The notes beneath the pieces were generated by a model that saw only the letters and a list, made by a program, of their open reading frames with translations, ran no database searches and had not been told where the DNA came from. 64,000 nucleotides of DNA, taken from Unio delphinus (taxonomy: Eukaryota > Mollusca > Bivalvia > Unionida > Unionidae). The stretch spans positions 667,001-731,000 of the forward strand of contig JAQISU010000346.1 of assembly GCA_029339505.1 (NCBI GenBank). Direction: 5' to 3'. A program made the translations under genes and the position numbers. This document shows, in pieces, positions 35,075 through 48,614 of the stretch (positions are counted from its first letter, which is position 1; every line of letters starts with the position of its first letter).

Positions 35075-36150
35075 CTCCAACCCAGTTGATCTGTGTTGTG
35101 CTGTTCCACAGGGGTCTGTTCTTGGACATTTCCTCTTCGTTCTATACACTCAGCCGTTCTCAAGTGTCATAGATCATCACCCAGTGTCTCACCAGTTGTA
35201 CGCTGATGAAACCCAAATATACAAATCCAGCCACCCAACTAAAGTTGATGCTACCATCCAAGGAGTAGAAATGTGCATTTCTGATGCCAAATCATGTATG
35301 ACATGTAACACGTTACAGAAGAATGAGGATAAAACTGAAGCTATTCTGATCACAAACAACGACTTTCTCATTCACATCCTTTATCTGAAACAATAAATAT
35401 CAGTAACACCAACATTAAATTCACACAAACAGTACGAAACCTAGGTGTTACTTTGGACAGTTGTCTCACATTGCACCAACATGTCATGAACATATGCAAG
35501 GCTGGATGTCTTGAGCTGCGGCTATGTGTTCATTAGTACTTTCAAGACTTAACTATTGTAACTCAATTCTGTCTGGTACGTCTCAATATCTACTCCAGAA
35601 ACTTTAAAAAGTTCAAAACAGAGCTGTTCAGATCATCCCTAGAGTACCACATTAAGAGCAAACCTCTCCGCTGCCCTGTACCCTACACAGGCTATCCATT
35701 CGATCTAGAATTAAATACAAATTTTGTTCTCTGTTCTACGTTTCACTGACGCACTCCAGTCTAACATACCTATCTGACCTCACCCATGTGTATACACCAG
35801 CAATATACTTACGCTCCCCTTCTGACAATCGAATACTCATTATTCCCACAATGAAAACGAAGTCATATAGAGACCGTTATTGTGCATACCAGAACCCAGC
35901 AACGTAGAACGAATTGCCCATTGAAATGAGACACAAAGACACATTGACCCCTTGCAAGAGTGCTCTTAAAAGTCACCTTTTTCGACTGCAAGAAAAACTC
36001 TTAAAGACCTAATAATTTTTCTTACCTTAATCATTTTCAGCATGTTTTTATGTTTTCTAATTTCATGTTCTTTTGTAGTCATATCATTATATATGTTGTA
36101 CACCGTGTTAAAGTATTAATACACGTTTCGCATACAATAAGCAACAACAA
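35075..36150 (+). mobile_element. 5'-truncated CR1/L2-like LINE, same family as 16183-16963
   Basis: Starts within the reverse transcriptase: AVPQGSVLGHFLFVLYTQP near 35100 and LYADETQIYKSSHP near 35199 (second catalytic Asp of YADD changed to Glu). It continues through KNEDKTEAILI near 35321 and, after a stop at 35396, NLGVTL...LTLHQHVMNICKA near 35440-35500. Further frame-shifted blocks follow to a 3' untranslated end with a GTTGTACACCGTGTTAAAG stretch. The 3' part matches the copy inserted in the 24 bp minisatellite, so both come from one family. Confidence 0.85.
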
Positions 36151-36686
36151 TTGTAACAAACAAGTTTTGCTATCCTGTAATTAGAGAATTATGCAGGCAT
36201 TCGCAAGGTTCAAAAGCGTTGTTCGACGATTTCGATGAATCTGCTTATGACTTTATTCATTGTCTGTTGTTTGATGATTTCGTTGTTAACAATACTGACT
36301 GACAACCGTGTTGACATCTATAAGCACACAACGAAAAGCAGTTAATTATATAATAGCTCCAGTTTTATTATAACCTTCTTGTTAGTCACAGTTACCGGTT
36401 GGGGGTCTTGTAGAATAATGCTGCTTTATTCCCATAATAATTTTTTTTAAAATCATATTCTTAATAGTAGCCCTCGATTCTGAAAAAAACTACTCAAGCT
36501 CCACCTGCAATAAAACCACATCTACATCAAATTATGCATGCTTTCCCTTTATAAAAAATGATTATCATTGATCTGTCACCCTAGGTATTGAGAACGATTG
36601 TATTAAATACTTGTTTGATTTCTTCCTACATCAGTCACAGGTCATACTCAATGCATATCGGTATCGGATTTAGTGTCAAACACGTT
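36151..36686 (-). other. 3' flank of the UNC93-like gene
   Basis: Non-coding. On the - strand, AATAAA hexamers at about 36430-36425 and 36257-36252 could be poly(A) signals for the UNC93-like gene that ends at 36687. Inference only. Confidence 0.4.
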
Positions 36687-36916
36687 TCACAGGGCCACGA
36701 TGTCCTTGATGTGTTGACTCTGAAGCTGAACTTTCATTTCAATCACGCTGTACAAGAGTAAAGCTAGAGCTAACATGGCCGCCAAAATATACACCTTAGT
36801 TTCTACGCACAGGAAGTAGCTGTAACCGAAGGAGACTGCGCAGCCGGTGGAAAAAAACATTCGGTAGGATGCGAACGCTGCTTCCTGTTTATCTTGAAAT
36901 AGGACTCCAAAGAGTG
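36687..36916 (-). CDS. UNC93-like protein, terminal exon
   Basis: Last coding exon of a multi-pass membrane protein of the UNC93 family (closest in style to UNC93A). These are major-facilitator-like proteins with ion-channel-regulator or trafficking roles in other animals; no function is shown here. The acceptor is TTTCTTTTTCAG ending at 36917, and the exon runs to TGA at 36689-36687. It reads LFGVLFQDKQEAAFASYRMF, then a TM segment with AVSFGYSYFLCVETK, then a last TM segment (YILAAMLALALLLYSVIE) and a short tail ending DIVAL. The (L/A)xGVLFxxxxEAAFAxYR stretch is the family signature after the penultimate helix. Phase: the exon supplies the last two bases of a codon begun in the upstream exon. 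Confidence 0.9.
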
Positions 36917-37100
36917 CTGAAAAAGAAATCACAGCAGTGCTTTCAAATAAACAATGTACTTTTCGAAAGACAAACAGTTGGAAATTTTCTTTTTAAATCT
37001 TAAATCATTTAAATCCTCAAATACTAATAATCTATACATTAATCCGTGTCAAATCTTATGTTTGTCCCCAAAAACAAGACCAGATCTTGGTTGTGAAACT

Positions 37101-37102
<2 letters not shown>

Positions 37103-37162
<60 letters not shown>
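37103..37162. repeat. (CT)n microsatellite
   Basis: 60 bp CT run. Confidence 0.97.
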
Positions 37163-37166
<4 letters not shown>

Positions 37167-37847
37167 AGGAACTTTGTATTTAGAAAAATTAGTCTGTATA
37201 ACTGCATATAAAAAGGCAATGAGTTAAAACATTTGTTTAATGATAACGTATTTTTTATTATAGTTTCGAAACAGTAGTGAAATAAAGATGATAATTGAGA
37301 TACGTGAACCACATCAACTAATTTTTCATATCTACCTAACTTTTGTGCTCCTTTTTTTTTTTTTTTTACAACGGTTAGGATCTTTCTGTATCAAACATAT
37401 TAATTATCATCGCACTGACATTCCGTAAGGTGAAAAAGCTCATAAGCAAAGGAAAATGAATAGCCTGTTTTTATTTCCATTTATAAGTATGTTTTGTTTA
37501 CTTTAAATTACTGTTTAAACATCATGAAAAAGATATTATATGTTTAAAAAGTCGATTCCGAAAATTAAAGATGATACTGTAAATATGAATTTCTTTTTCA
37601 TAAAATTTTAGATTGTATTATTAGGAGACAATCTGCATTCATTCGAGAATACAACGATCGAGTTGTACACAAAGGCAAAATAAAAGTCTAGAGTGTGTGG
37701 AACAATTTAAGAAATTAGAAAGTGCGAGGATTAAACCCATAGTACATGACACGGCTACTCTGAAAGGTTCGTGGAAAAAATACTACAATCTGTTTCATAA
37801 AATTCGTTTTAATAATTCATCACGAGGCCTACCTTTAAGGAGGCACT

Positions 37848-37957
37848 CTAAATCGTGTACCGCGCACGAGATCGTGTAAATCGTGTAACACGCATAAAAT
37901 CGTATAAATCGTGTACCACGCATAAAATCGCGTAAATTGTGTAACGCGCACTAGATT
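37848..37957. repeat. ~27 bp minisatellite, 4 copies
   Basis: Units share AAATCGTGTA and (A/G)CGCGCA or ACGCATAAAAT cores. Confidence 0.85.
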
Positions 37958-38002
37958 GATTTGCACATTATATACTTGAACATAGTACTCTTGTAAACAA
38001 GA

Positions 38003-38252
38003 GTATGACTTTAATTTACAAGTGGAAGAGATTTTTGAAAAGTAAATATAATGAATGATGTAAGAGTTTGGCTTTAATTTACAAGTGGAAGAGATTTTTG
38101 AAAAGTAAATATAATGAAAGATGTAAGGGTATGGCTTTAATTTCCAAGTAGAAGAGATTTTTGAAAAGTAAATATAATAAAAGATGTAAGAGTTTGGCTT
38201 TAATTTACAAGTGGAAGAATTTATTTGAAAAGCAAAGGTAATGAATGAAGTA
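38003..38252. repeat. 63 bp minisatellite, 4 copies
   Basis: Copies start at 38003, 38066, 38129 and 38192 and share GGCTTTAATTTACAAGTGG and GATTTTTGAAAAGTAAATA. Open on the - strand as a 21-residue repeat, but no gene is called. Confidence 0.92.
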
Positions 38253-38340
38253 TTGGAGTTCAACAATATGTACGCCATAAGAAGTGACGTCATTCATTAA
38301 ACACTGTCCAGTTCCTCGAGCTGAATCATAAAGAAAGTTT

Positions 38341-39704
38341 CTCTCATCCGATGAGTTATTCATCTATTTTTCTCTCATCCGATGAGTTATTCATCTATTT
38401 TTCTCTCATCCGATGAGTTATTCATCTATTTTTCTCTCATCCGATGAGTTATTCATCTATTTTTCTCTCATCCGATGAGTTATTCATCTATTTTTCTCTC
38501 ATCCGATGAGTTATTCATCTATTTTTCTCTCATCCGATGAATTATTCATCTATTTTTCTCTCATCCGATGAATTATTCATCTATTTTTCTCTCATCCGAT
38601 GAATTATTCATCTATTTTTCTCTCATCCGATGAGTTATTCATCTATTTTTCTCTCATCCGATGAGTTATTCATCTATTTTTCTCTCATCCGATGAGTTAT
38701 TCATCTATTTTTCTCTCATCCGATGAGTTATTCATCTATTTTTCTCTCATCCGATGAGTTATTCATCTATTTTTCTCTCATCCGATGAGTTATTCATCTA
38801 TTTTTCTCTCATCCGATGAGTTATTCATCTATTTTTCTCTCATCCGATGAATTATTCATCTATTTTTCTCTCATCCGATGAATTATTCATCTATTTTTCT
38901 CTCATCCGATGAATTATTCATCTATTTTTCTCTCATCCGATGAATTATTCATCTATTTTTCTCTCATCCGATGAATTATTCATCTATTTTTCTCTCATCC
39001 GATGAGTTATTCATCTATTTTTCTCTCATCCGATGAATTATTCATCTATTTTTCTCTCATCCGATGAATTATTCATCTATTTTTCTCTCATCCGATGAAT
39101 TATTCATCTATTTTTCTCTCATCCGATGAATTATTCATCTATTTTTCTCTCATCCGATGAGTTATTCATCTATTTTTCTCTCATCCGATGAATTATTCAT
39201 CTATTTTTCTCTCATCCGATGAGTTATTCATCTATTTTTCTCTCATCCGATGAATTATTCATCTATTTTTCTCTCATCCGATGAGTTATTCATCTATTTT
39301 TCTCTCATCCGATGAGTTATTCATCTATTTTTCTCTCATCCGATGAGTTATTCATCTATTTTTCTCTCATCCGATGAGTTATTCATCTATTTTTCTCTCA
39401 TCCGATGAATTATTCATCTATTTTTCTCTCATCCGATGAGTTATTCATCTATTTTTCTCTCATCCGATGAGTTATTCATCTATTTTTCTCTCATCCGATG
39501 AATTATTCATCTATTTTTCTCTCATCCGATGAGTTATTCATCTATTTTTCTCTCATCCGATGAGTTATTCATCTATTTTTCTCTCATCCGATGAGTTATT
39601 CATCTATTTTTCTCTCATCCGATGAGTTATTCATCTATTTTTCTCTCATCCGATGAATTATTCATCTATTTTTCTCTCATCCGATGAGTTATTCATCTAT
39701 TTTA
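38341..39704. repeat. 31 bp satellite, 44 copies, one biallelic site
   Basis: 44 units of exactly 31 bp, starting CTCTCATCC and ending with TATTTTT. By reading every unit, the only difference seen is G or A at unit position 15. G makes CTCATC-C-GATGAG a perfect dyad (positions 3-15). A makes GATGAAT-T-ATTCATC a perfect dyad (positions 10-24). The order along the array is 6G 3A 7G 5A 1G 4A 1G 1A 1G 1A 4G 1A 2G 1A 4G 1A 1G. It lies inside the UNC93-like intron. Confidence 0.97.
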
Positions 39705-40469
39705 ATTTTATAATTAAGATGATTATGCCTTCTTCACTTCATAATTCAACGATGTATAATTGTGTTCTAGCTTCTAGCTTGAGAGATAATGTTATGCAAT
39801 CAATTTCATCCATTGTTTAAAAACAAATGTCTTATTGATAGAAAAAATCGAAACAATATGGATTATATATCGCTGATCGCTGATAATATCGATATTTACT
39901 AAATCGCTGCTTTAATTATTTTGGGTTAACACCACCTATTGACATACATATAGTAACAAAGGACATGCACTTTGAAAACTGCTTGCAGTTTATTATTGTT
40001 CATCAAACACAACAACAAAAAAAAGTGGAGGGTATAACAAAAGGATAGGTGAATAAATACATCTGATTTGTATGCTTCACTCTGTTGGGTACTGCTTTAG
40101 GATCTTACTGGTAGAAAAAAGCCACTAAAGAGCATCCATTTACATTCTTGATTCTTTGGGATACGGAATCTAGGATCTGACTGGTAGAAAAAAGCCACTA
40201 AGTATCGTCCAACTTGTGTAATTGTTAATAACATTTTTCTTAAAATACAAGATCATGCACTTAATCAGGTAACGTCACACACTCATTCATACATATTTAA
40301 TATAAATGACTGTGACTATTCTGGGAAACATACAAATATGAAAATTATTCAATACACAGGTACATATATTTCAGCATAAGTCGTACACAAAATTTAAAGA
40401 TATCGAATAAGATCTTGACATATCATTTATAGATATAATGATAACGTTTTCTAGTCAGAGCTTTTAATA
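39705..40469. other. non-coding, with a 72 bp period duplication
   Basis: Two copies sharing ACTGGTAGAAAAAAGCCACT lie at about 40099-40132 and 40171-40202. Otherwise AT-rich and featureless. Confidence 0.6.
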
Positions 40470-41115
40470 TGTCACTCCAGCTGGTCAAGAAAGAATTTCT
40501 TTAATGATATTTTAAAAGATGCAGGAGAAGTTTGAATTACGTATCCTCAATGGTAACGAATTTCATTATGTATGTGATGGCACAGTAAAAGAGCTTTTGT
40601 AATGATTGGTTTTCGACCACGGAATCTGGAGATCGTTGTTAGTCGGCATCAGAGATGACGCTCAGTATTTGATGATTTTAGTTCATATAAATTAGAGATA
40701 GAATTTGGACAAAGGCCGCTCAAGGCTTGTATGTCATGATTCCTTTAAAATAAATAATACGTTTTTGTATAGGTAGCCATAGCAGACGTGAACACAAAAC
40801 ATTCGAGGGAGTCATAACAGGAAGTTTCAGTATTATTCGGGCTGCCCTTTTCTGGAGTTTATCAGTTCTGGACAGAGTATAATTCGACGTGTTACCCCAT
40901 ATGGTAAAACTGTAATCTATCAGTGGCAGTATGTAACCCGAAAGAAAAATAGAGTTCAAGTGTTTGGGAAGGTAGAAATTTCGAAAGCAATTTTAATATA
41001 GTTGTTCTTTTTGACTGTTTTGCAAATAGGTGCTCGATGTGTACATCTCAGCAACACCAATACTCTTTTAAAGTAACACCTATGGATAAGACATCCGACA
41101 CTGAGTTTTCTTTAA
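40470..41115 (-). mobile_element. LINE ORF2 C-terminal fragment, decayed
   Basis: On the - strand, an open stretch from 40959 reads LPLIDYSFTIWGNTSNYTLS, then KLQKRAARIILKLP and LLWLPIQKRIIYFKGIM. This is the region after the reverse transcriptase in several LINE clades. Past a stop near 40659 it continues with GRKPIITKALLLCHHIHNEI and ends with SLKKFFLDQLE. Upstream (41100-41060) DVLSIGVTLKE-like blocks are visible. Clade uncertain (Jockey/CR1 group). The element is nested in the UNC93-like intron on the same strand as the gene. Confidence 0.78.
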
Positions 41116-41644
41116 AGTTTATACATTTTTAGCAACAAATAAATGACTTTATTAGATGAAATGACCACGATAATATCAGCCATTTTACAATAAAATGAAG
41201 TTCTGAGAAACTCTGGAACATTTAACCTCGCTCAGCTGCTAAAGTAATTACACTAAATTTCACATACGCCAAGGAATATGCTATCTGACCAATGCATTAA
41301 AATGTTATGATATAATAAATATATTTTTATATCTTGTAAAACTTATATAAGATATATACGGTAATGATTTTATGGATACAGACAGAAGGAAAATCTTATT
41401 GCAGGCAGATGTCATTATAGAAGATAAAATGACTCTGGCACACATAAAAAGGTTAAGTGGCATCATGGGCTGATACGACGGGAATGCGACTATGTTTGAT
41501 GGTTATGAATAACTGCGGTCTAATCTTTTGTTGGCCCTAATCAGAAAAAGCTAATAATAGTCATGGTTCCTGGAGATAACAACATTTATCATCCGCGCTA
41601 TCATAAATTTCGAAAAGAGTTCGAAGTACTTTATTTGTACTTAC

Positions 41645-41912
41645 TGTACGTCTGGGTTTGCCAGATGGCGTCACAGAGACCAATGCAAGCTGACACAACA
41701 AAGAAATTAGGAATATCTGTGGGCACAGGTTTCCATAACCACATTACTATGAGAATCCCCGCGTTGAAGGTGGCACCGGCGGTAATAAATGCAAACCTTT
41801 TGATGTGTTCTGCTACGCAGCCGATGACAATTGAACTTACGGCACTCACTGCTCCAAAGCACATCAGAATGGGACCGACGCTGTGGATACCCAGAGTGCA
41901 GTTGACGTAAGA
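41645..41912 (-). CDS. UNC93-like protein, penultimate exon
   Basis: A 268 bp exon on the - strand between a TTTTTTTCCAG acceptor (ending at 41913) and a GTAAGT donor (41644-41639). It reads in phase 0 from SYVNCTLGIHSVGPILMCFG, a loop plus helix typical of UNC93 proteins. Then come AVSSIVIGCVAEHIKRFAF, another helix (AGILIVMWLWKPVP) and IGLCDAIWQTQTY. The D-A-I/V-W-x-T-x-T block is diagnostic of the family. The exon ends one base into a codon and the exon at 36916 supplies the other two, so the reading frame joins cleanly. Upstream exons encoding the first helices were not found; they may lie between 42 and 48 kb or outside the window. Confidence 0.9.
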
Positions 41913-42399
41913 CTGGAAAAAAAGATAGACAAGGATCGTATTGAATATTTCTCAAATGACTTCCGTTAGTTTGTTAGAGTTTGAAAAAGTGTAGATGGTA
42001 TAAACATCGGTTTTACAGTACAAAGCATAATGAAAAGATCAAAACTCTTTAACAGGCTCCAGTTTCACAACATTCTTAAACATGTGTTACTCAGATTGAG
42101 ATTTTGAAGTATTTTGCTATTATCAATATTTCTGGCTTTTTGGTGCAAGGTAGATAAGTACAAGAAATAAAAGCTGTCTTTTTAGTTTTAAGTTTGTACT
42201 CTTGGAGTTGATGAAGTCTTTATATATGAGGAAATTCTCGGTTTCTATTCAGAAATAGTCATCTAAACGTATCTGACAAAAATACGTACTTGATTCTTGC
42301 TTAATATTCAGAGAAAATACCAACCATTCCAAACCAAAAAATAAGAAAGTTAAGTTTTTTAATATAGATTTGACCAATATACTATGAAATGTTTAGTGA
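41913..42399. other. non-coding, probable intron of the UNC93-like gene
   Basis: Nothing recognised. It would be intronic if further 5' exons lie to the right. Confidence 0.4.
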
Positions 42400-42510
42400 A
42401 GTGGGGCTTGCTGATGTCCAGACATGTGAGAAGATTTAAATTGCTGATGTCCAAACATGGGAGGAGATTTGGCTTGTTGATGTCCAAACATGTGAGGAGA
42501 TTTAACTTGA
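42400..42510. repeat. ~37 bp repeat, 3 copies
   Basis: Units share TTGCTGATGTCCAAACATG and GAGGAGATTT. Confidence 0.85.
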
Positions 42511-42593
42511 CACATACCACTTAGACGTTGGTTCAAACTCAAAGCCTTTCATATGACCGAAATATTATATAATTTCTTGAAATACTCACGGTG

Positions 42594-42991
42594 CTATACA
42601 TACTGTATAGGCCACGTGAATGGTACTGTACGCAAACTGTACTGGCTATGTAAATGATAATGTACCCATACTGTATTGGCCATGGAAATGATACTGTACC
42701 CATGCTGTATTGGCCATGTAAATGATAATGTACACATGCTGCATTGGCCACGTAAATGATACTGTATTCATACTGTAAGGGCCATGTAACTGATACTTTA
42801 CTCATACTGTATGGGCCATATAAATGATACCGTAATCGTACTGTATTGGCTTGACCATGTAAATTACACTGCATTCATACTGTATTGGTCATGCAAGTGA
42901 TACTGTATTCATACTGTACTTGCCATGTAAATGAAAATTTACCCATACTGCACTAGCCATGTAAATTATATTGTATTGATACTGTATTGGC

Positions 42992-42993
<2 letters not shown>
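42594..42993. repeat. 34-36 bp minisatellite, ~11 copies
   Basis: Units contain CATACTGTATTGGCCATGTA and AATGATACTGTA cores. The array leads straight into a (GT)n run. Confidence 0.9.

Positions 42994-43036
<43 letters not shown>
42994..43036. repeat. (GT)n microsatellite
   Basis: 43 bp GT run. Confidence 0.97.
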
Positions 43037-43037
<1 letters not shown>

Positions 43038-43880
43038 GAGTGTGTAGAAAGAGCAAGAGACAGAAACAAAGAGAATTAGACTTTAAAAGTCTCATCAATA
43101 CCTTCTTCAGATCTACATATGATGAACCCGTATTTTTACAATATTTAGTGTCAACAAAATGGACGTTACGGTTTTTCTTGGAGATCAGAGCACTGCGATT
43201 TTTTTTGTCTGTCAGATGCATACAAACTTATTGTAAATATCATGACAAGAAAAATGACTTCATTCTTAAATGCCTTTTCGTCTATGTTTCTAACGTTTAC
43301 GAGTTAATTCAACCTCTTTTTTGCAGGAATCCGTATTGTACGTGTCTTAGTGATTAGTTTTCAACTAGCGTCACAGTCGCCAATGCGTTATATATGTAAT
43401 CACTGCAAAGTATTAACAGTGATAGGAATTTGTTCTTCAGGCAATTCTTTTTCAGCTTCGAATACTTTCATCTCTGGGGTAAATGCTGTTCCATAGATGT
43501 GTAGTAAATAATGACCCAAAGCAATCATTGGTGACTCATTGTTGAATTTCTTGTTTGGTTCTACACATGTGGATGAGTATATATGATTTAGATATCACAA
43601 TAGTAAAGCCCCCTCTCCCCCATATAAAGAAATCGAAAAAGAAAAACAACACAATCAAGCGCCCCTCTAAGGGACTTACACTTTTTTGGGCGAAAGAATT
43701 TCGTGAAAGAAAGATACGACCATCTATTCCTTTTAACTGCAGAGTCTTCAAACCGTTTCTGATATTTTTCAGTGATAACAAAAGTTTTAAATCATGTGCT
43801 GTGGTGGACATTTTGGATGTCCAATTGGCGCCGTTTTCACATAGTACCTACTAGGCATAATTGTTTGCTGAATGTCTTAT
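43037..43880. other. non-coding stretch
   Basis: No supported gene on either strand. Open frames here show no recognised domain. Confidence 0.5.
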
Positions 43881-44001
43881 AAAGTCTTGCAAAGTCCCCC
43901 GAAGTCCTATAAAGTCCCCCGAAGTCCTATAAAGTCCCCCGAAGTCCTATAAAGTCCCCCGAAGTCCTATAAAGTCCCCCGAAGTCCTATAAAGTCCTAT
44001 G
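43881..44001. repeat. 20 bp minisatellite, ~6 copies
   Basis: Unit is GAAGTCCTATAAAGTCCCCC. Confidence 0.95.
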
Positions 44002-44640
44002 ATCATCCATTTAGGAGCAGTAGTTACAATAATAGGTTGAATAAAGTCGTCTTCGCAATCACATTTTCTTTATGACAAACTAGGTATCATAAAGTCTATA
44101 TGTTTACCATGGTGACCATATTAAGGGTTGTAATTTTACATTTAGAACCAACCAGACACCATGCAAACTATTCTATTGAAAACTCCATCTAAAAAAAAAT
44201 GACTTTCCATTTAAGTGGAGTAGCGAAAACAAGAATTTCAAGATTCCAGTATCTGTGTACGTCAGATAAGCGCCATTTTAATTTAGGATCAGGAAAAGAT
44301 TATAAGAAGTCATTCGCATAAAAATCCATGCACTTTCGGTATAAGATTTTCAAGCTGCCCAGTGTTGGCATTATATATGAGGTCAGTGTCATTTTAATTC
44401 CCGACCAACAATACATGATCAATAATCTTTTAGTAAAAATCGCATGTCAGTTTAGGAAGAGTAGCGATATTAAGATTTCTAAGATGGCTGCTGTTGCGGC
44501 CATTTTGGACCTTAGATCGGCATATTTTTTATCTAGAAAGACTGGTTCCATTTGATATGATCATCCATTTAGGAGGCGTAGCGATAACACAATTGCAAGA
44601 TGGCAAATTCGACGGCCATACTGGATGTCCTACCAATAAT
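44002..44640. repeat. degenerate ~120 bp repeats, about 5 copies
   Basis: Copies are marked by ATCCATTTAGGAG-like starts (about 44002, 44205, 44325, 44450, 44563), GTAGCGATAA and CAAGATGGC / GCCATTTTGGA blocks. They form an old interspersed or tandem array. An open + strand frame across part of it is not a gene. Confidence 0.65.
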
Positions 44641-44795
44641 TACCACACAGACCTTTGAAGTAAGGTATGTTACATGACAATCGATCAAGTACAAACGAAC
44701 GAACGGACGAGGGAAAGCATGTCATCATATAAGTTCTTAGAGTCTTTGATTAATGGATCAACAAAAAAAACCCACAAAAACAAAGAAAAATAATA
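44641..44795. other. non-coding spacer
   Basis: Nothing recognised. Confidence 0.5.
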
Positions 44796-44895
44796 AGTTC
44801 TTGATATATCGATTTAGTTCTTGATATATCGATTTAGTTCTTGATATATCGATTTAGTTCTTGATATATCGATTTAGTTCTTGATATATCGATTT
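44796..44895. repeat. 20 bp tandem repeat, 5 identical copies
   Basis: Unit AGTTCTTGATATATCGATTT, five perfect copies. Confidence 0.97.
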
Positions 44896-45599
44896 AGGAG
44901 AGCAGTTCAGTAAAATGGTACATAAGGTCCTTAAAATGTACAATCTTGACGTGTGCATGAATGCTATGTTATTTTGTGATAAGTTTACTTATATGGGATG
45001 AGTTATCGTTTCAACGTATCTTATGTTCTCGTGTTTAAGCCTTGATATCAGACGTTTATTTCGACCGCTTGTTTTGGCCACATTTACTCAGCATTCACAC
45101 AAAAACAGAACAGTGTTACTATCAACTAAAATGATTATTCCCCACCCCTACCTCTGTACTCACTTCTAAGTAAAGTCAAACTGCAAAACAACAAAAATTC
45201 TGATGCCATAAAAAAGCGCCTACAGACAAGAGTATATGAGATTATATGTTTTTTGTTCTACTGATTACTCCTAACGGATTGCACAGAGTCAGATCAGCCT
45301 ACACGTTACGCTATGGAAAGTATGGGTCTGTAGAGCTTGCAGTTCTGCTCGACCTATGAGAGCGCTTAGACGGTACATTCTTTGCTAGCGCCAAAACCAA
45401 GACGTTCAGTTATTTTCGTCTTTCAGAAAAAGTTTTTTTTAAATATACGTTTTACAAAGAATTTAACCCTCCCAATTACACAGAGGTAGATATTATGACA
45501 CAAATTTAGTTGGAGAAGTTATTCAATAAACCCACTTGCTAAATATTATGGCATTAAAATATGTTTCAACTACTTAATAGCCCAAAAATCTCTATTAAA
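44896..45599. other. non-coding stretch
   Basis: Nothing recognised. Confidence 0.5.
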
Positions 45600-45998
45600 G
45601 TTGCCCGACTGTGAGACAATAGCTAGTCACAATCATCAGCATCATGTACAGTTAAAGTTGCCCGACTGTGTGACAATAGCTAGTCACAATCATCAGCATC
45701 ATGTACAGTTAAAGTTGCCCGACTGTGTGACAATAGCTAGTCACAATCATCAGCATCATGTACAGTTAAAATTGCCCGACTGTGTGACAATAGCTAGTCA
45801 CAATCATCAGCATCATGTACAGTTAAAGTTGCCCGACTGTGTGACAATAGCTAGTCACAATCATCAGCATCATGTACAGTTAAAGTTGCCCGACTGTGTG
45901 ACAATAGCTAGTCACAATCATCAGCATCATGTACAGTTAAAGTTGCCCGACTGTGTGACAATAGCTAGTCACAATCATCAGCATCATGTACAGTTAGA
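45600..45998 (+). repeat. 57 bp satellite, 7 near-identical copies, open frame
   Basis: Seven units of exactly 57 bp with only scattered single-base differences (GTGAGACAAT for GTGTGACAAT in unit 1, AAATTGCCC in unit 4). 57 bp equals 19 codons and the + frame is open across the whole array, reading LPDCVTIASHNHQHHVQL with a Lys at each joint. Each unit contains a dyad, TGTGAC ... GTCACA, around AATAGCTA. There is no ATG at the start of the open stretch and no recognised exon signal, so coding is unproven. Confidence 0.93.
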
Positions 45999-46059
45999 TT
46001 TCTCACCATGACTGTGACTCAAGGAAGTACCACAATACTTGAATTATATACTAGATTTT

Positions 46060-46064
<5 letters not shown>

Positions 46065-46116
<52 letters not shown>
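46065..46116. repeat. (GT)n microsatellite
   Basis: About 52 bp GT run. Confidence 0.97.
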
Positions 46117-46117
<1 letters not shown>

Positions 46118-46272
46118 CTTAGACTTTTCGCTTAATATGTAGCTTCTACATAGAGTATTTAGGGTATACCGTGTTTATATCTGTCTTGCACGCCATATCA
46201 ATTTGCTAAAGTGTGCGAACAAGAATGATATATGGATAAAAAAAAATTTAGACCTGACACATCTATATATTT

Positions 46273-48614
<2,342 letters not shown>

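Larger units (their letters stand above)
36917..41644 (-). other. 4.7 kb intron of the UNC93-like gene
   Basis: Donor GTAAGT at 41644-41639 (after ...TACA) and acceptor CAG at 36919-36917. The intron is filled with repeats: (CT)n, 27, 63 and 31 bp tandem arrays, a 72 bp duplication and a LINE tail. No further exon was recognised in it. Confidence 0.8.

Noticed and set aside
38341..39704. CRISPR-like array
   Set aside because: Direct repeats have no unique spacers; units abut one another, and the context is a eukaryotic intron.
38341..39704. Hammerhead ribozyme satellite (CCGATGAG resembles the CTGATGAG core)
   Set aside because: The conserved U of CUGAUGA is C, no GAAA box follows, and the flanking helices cannot be drawn.
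45600..45998. Secreted His-rich repeat peptide gene
   Set aside because: No ATG, no signal peptide and no splice signal. Kept only as an in-frame satellite.
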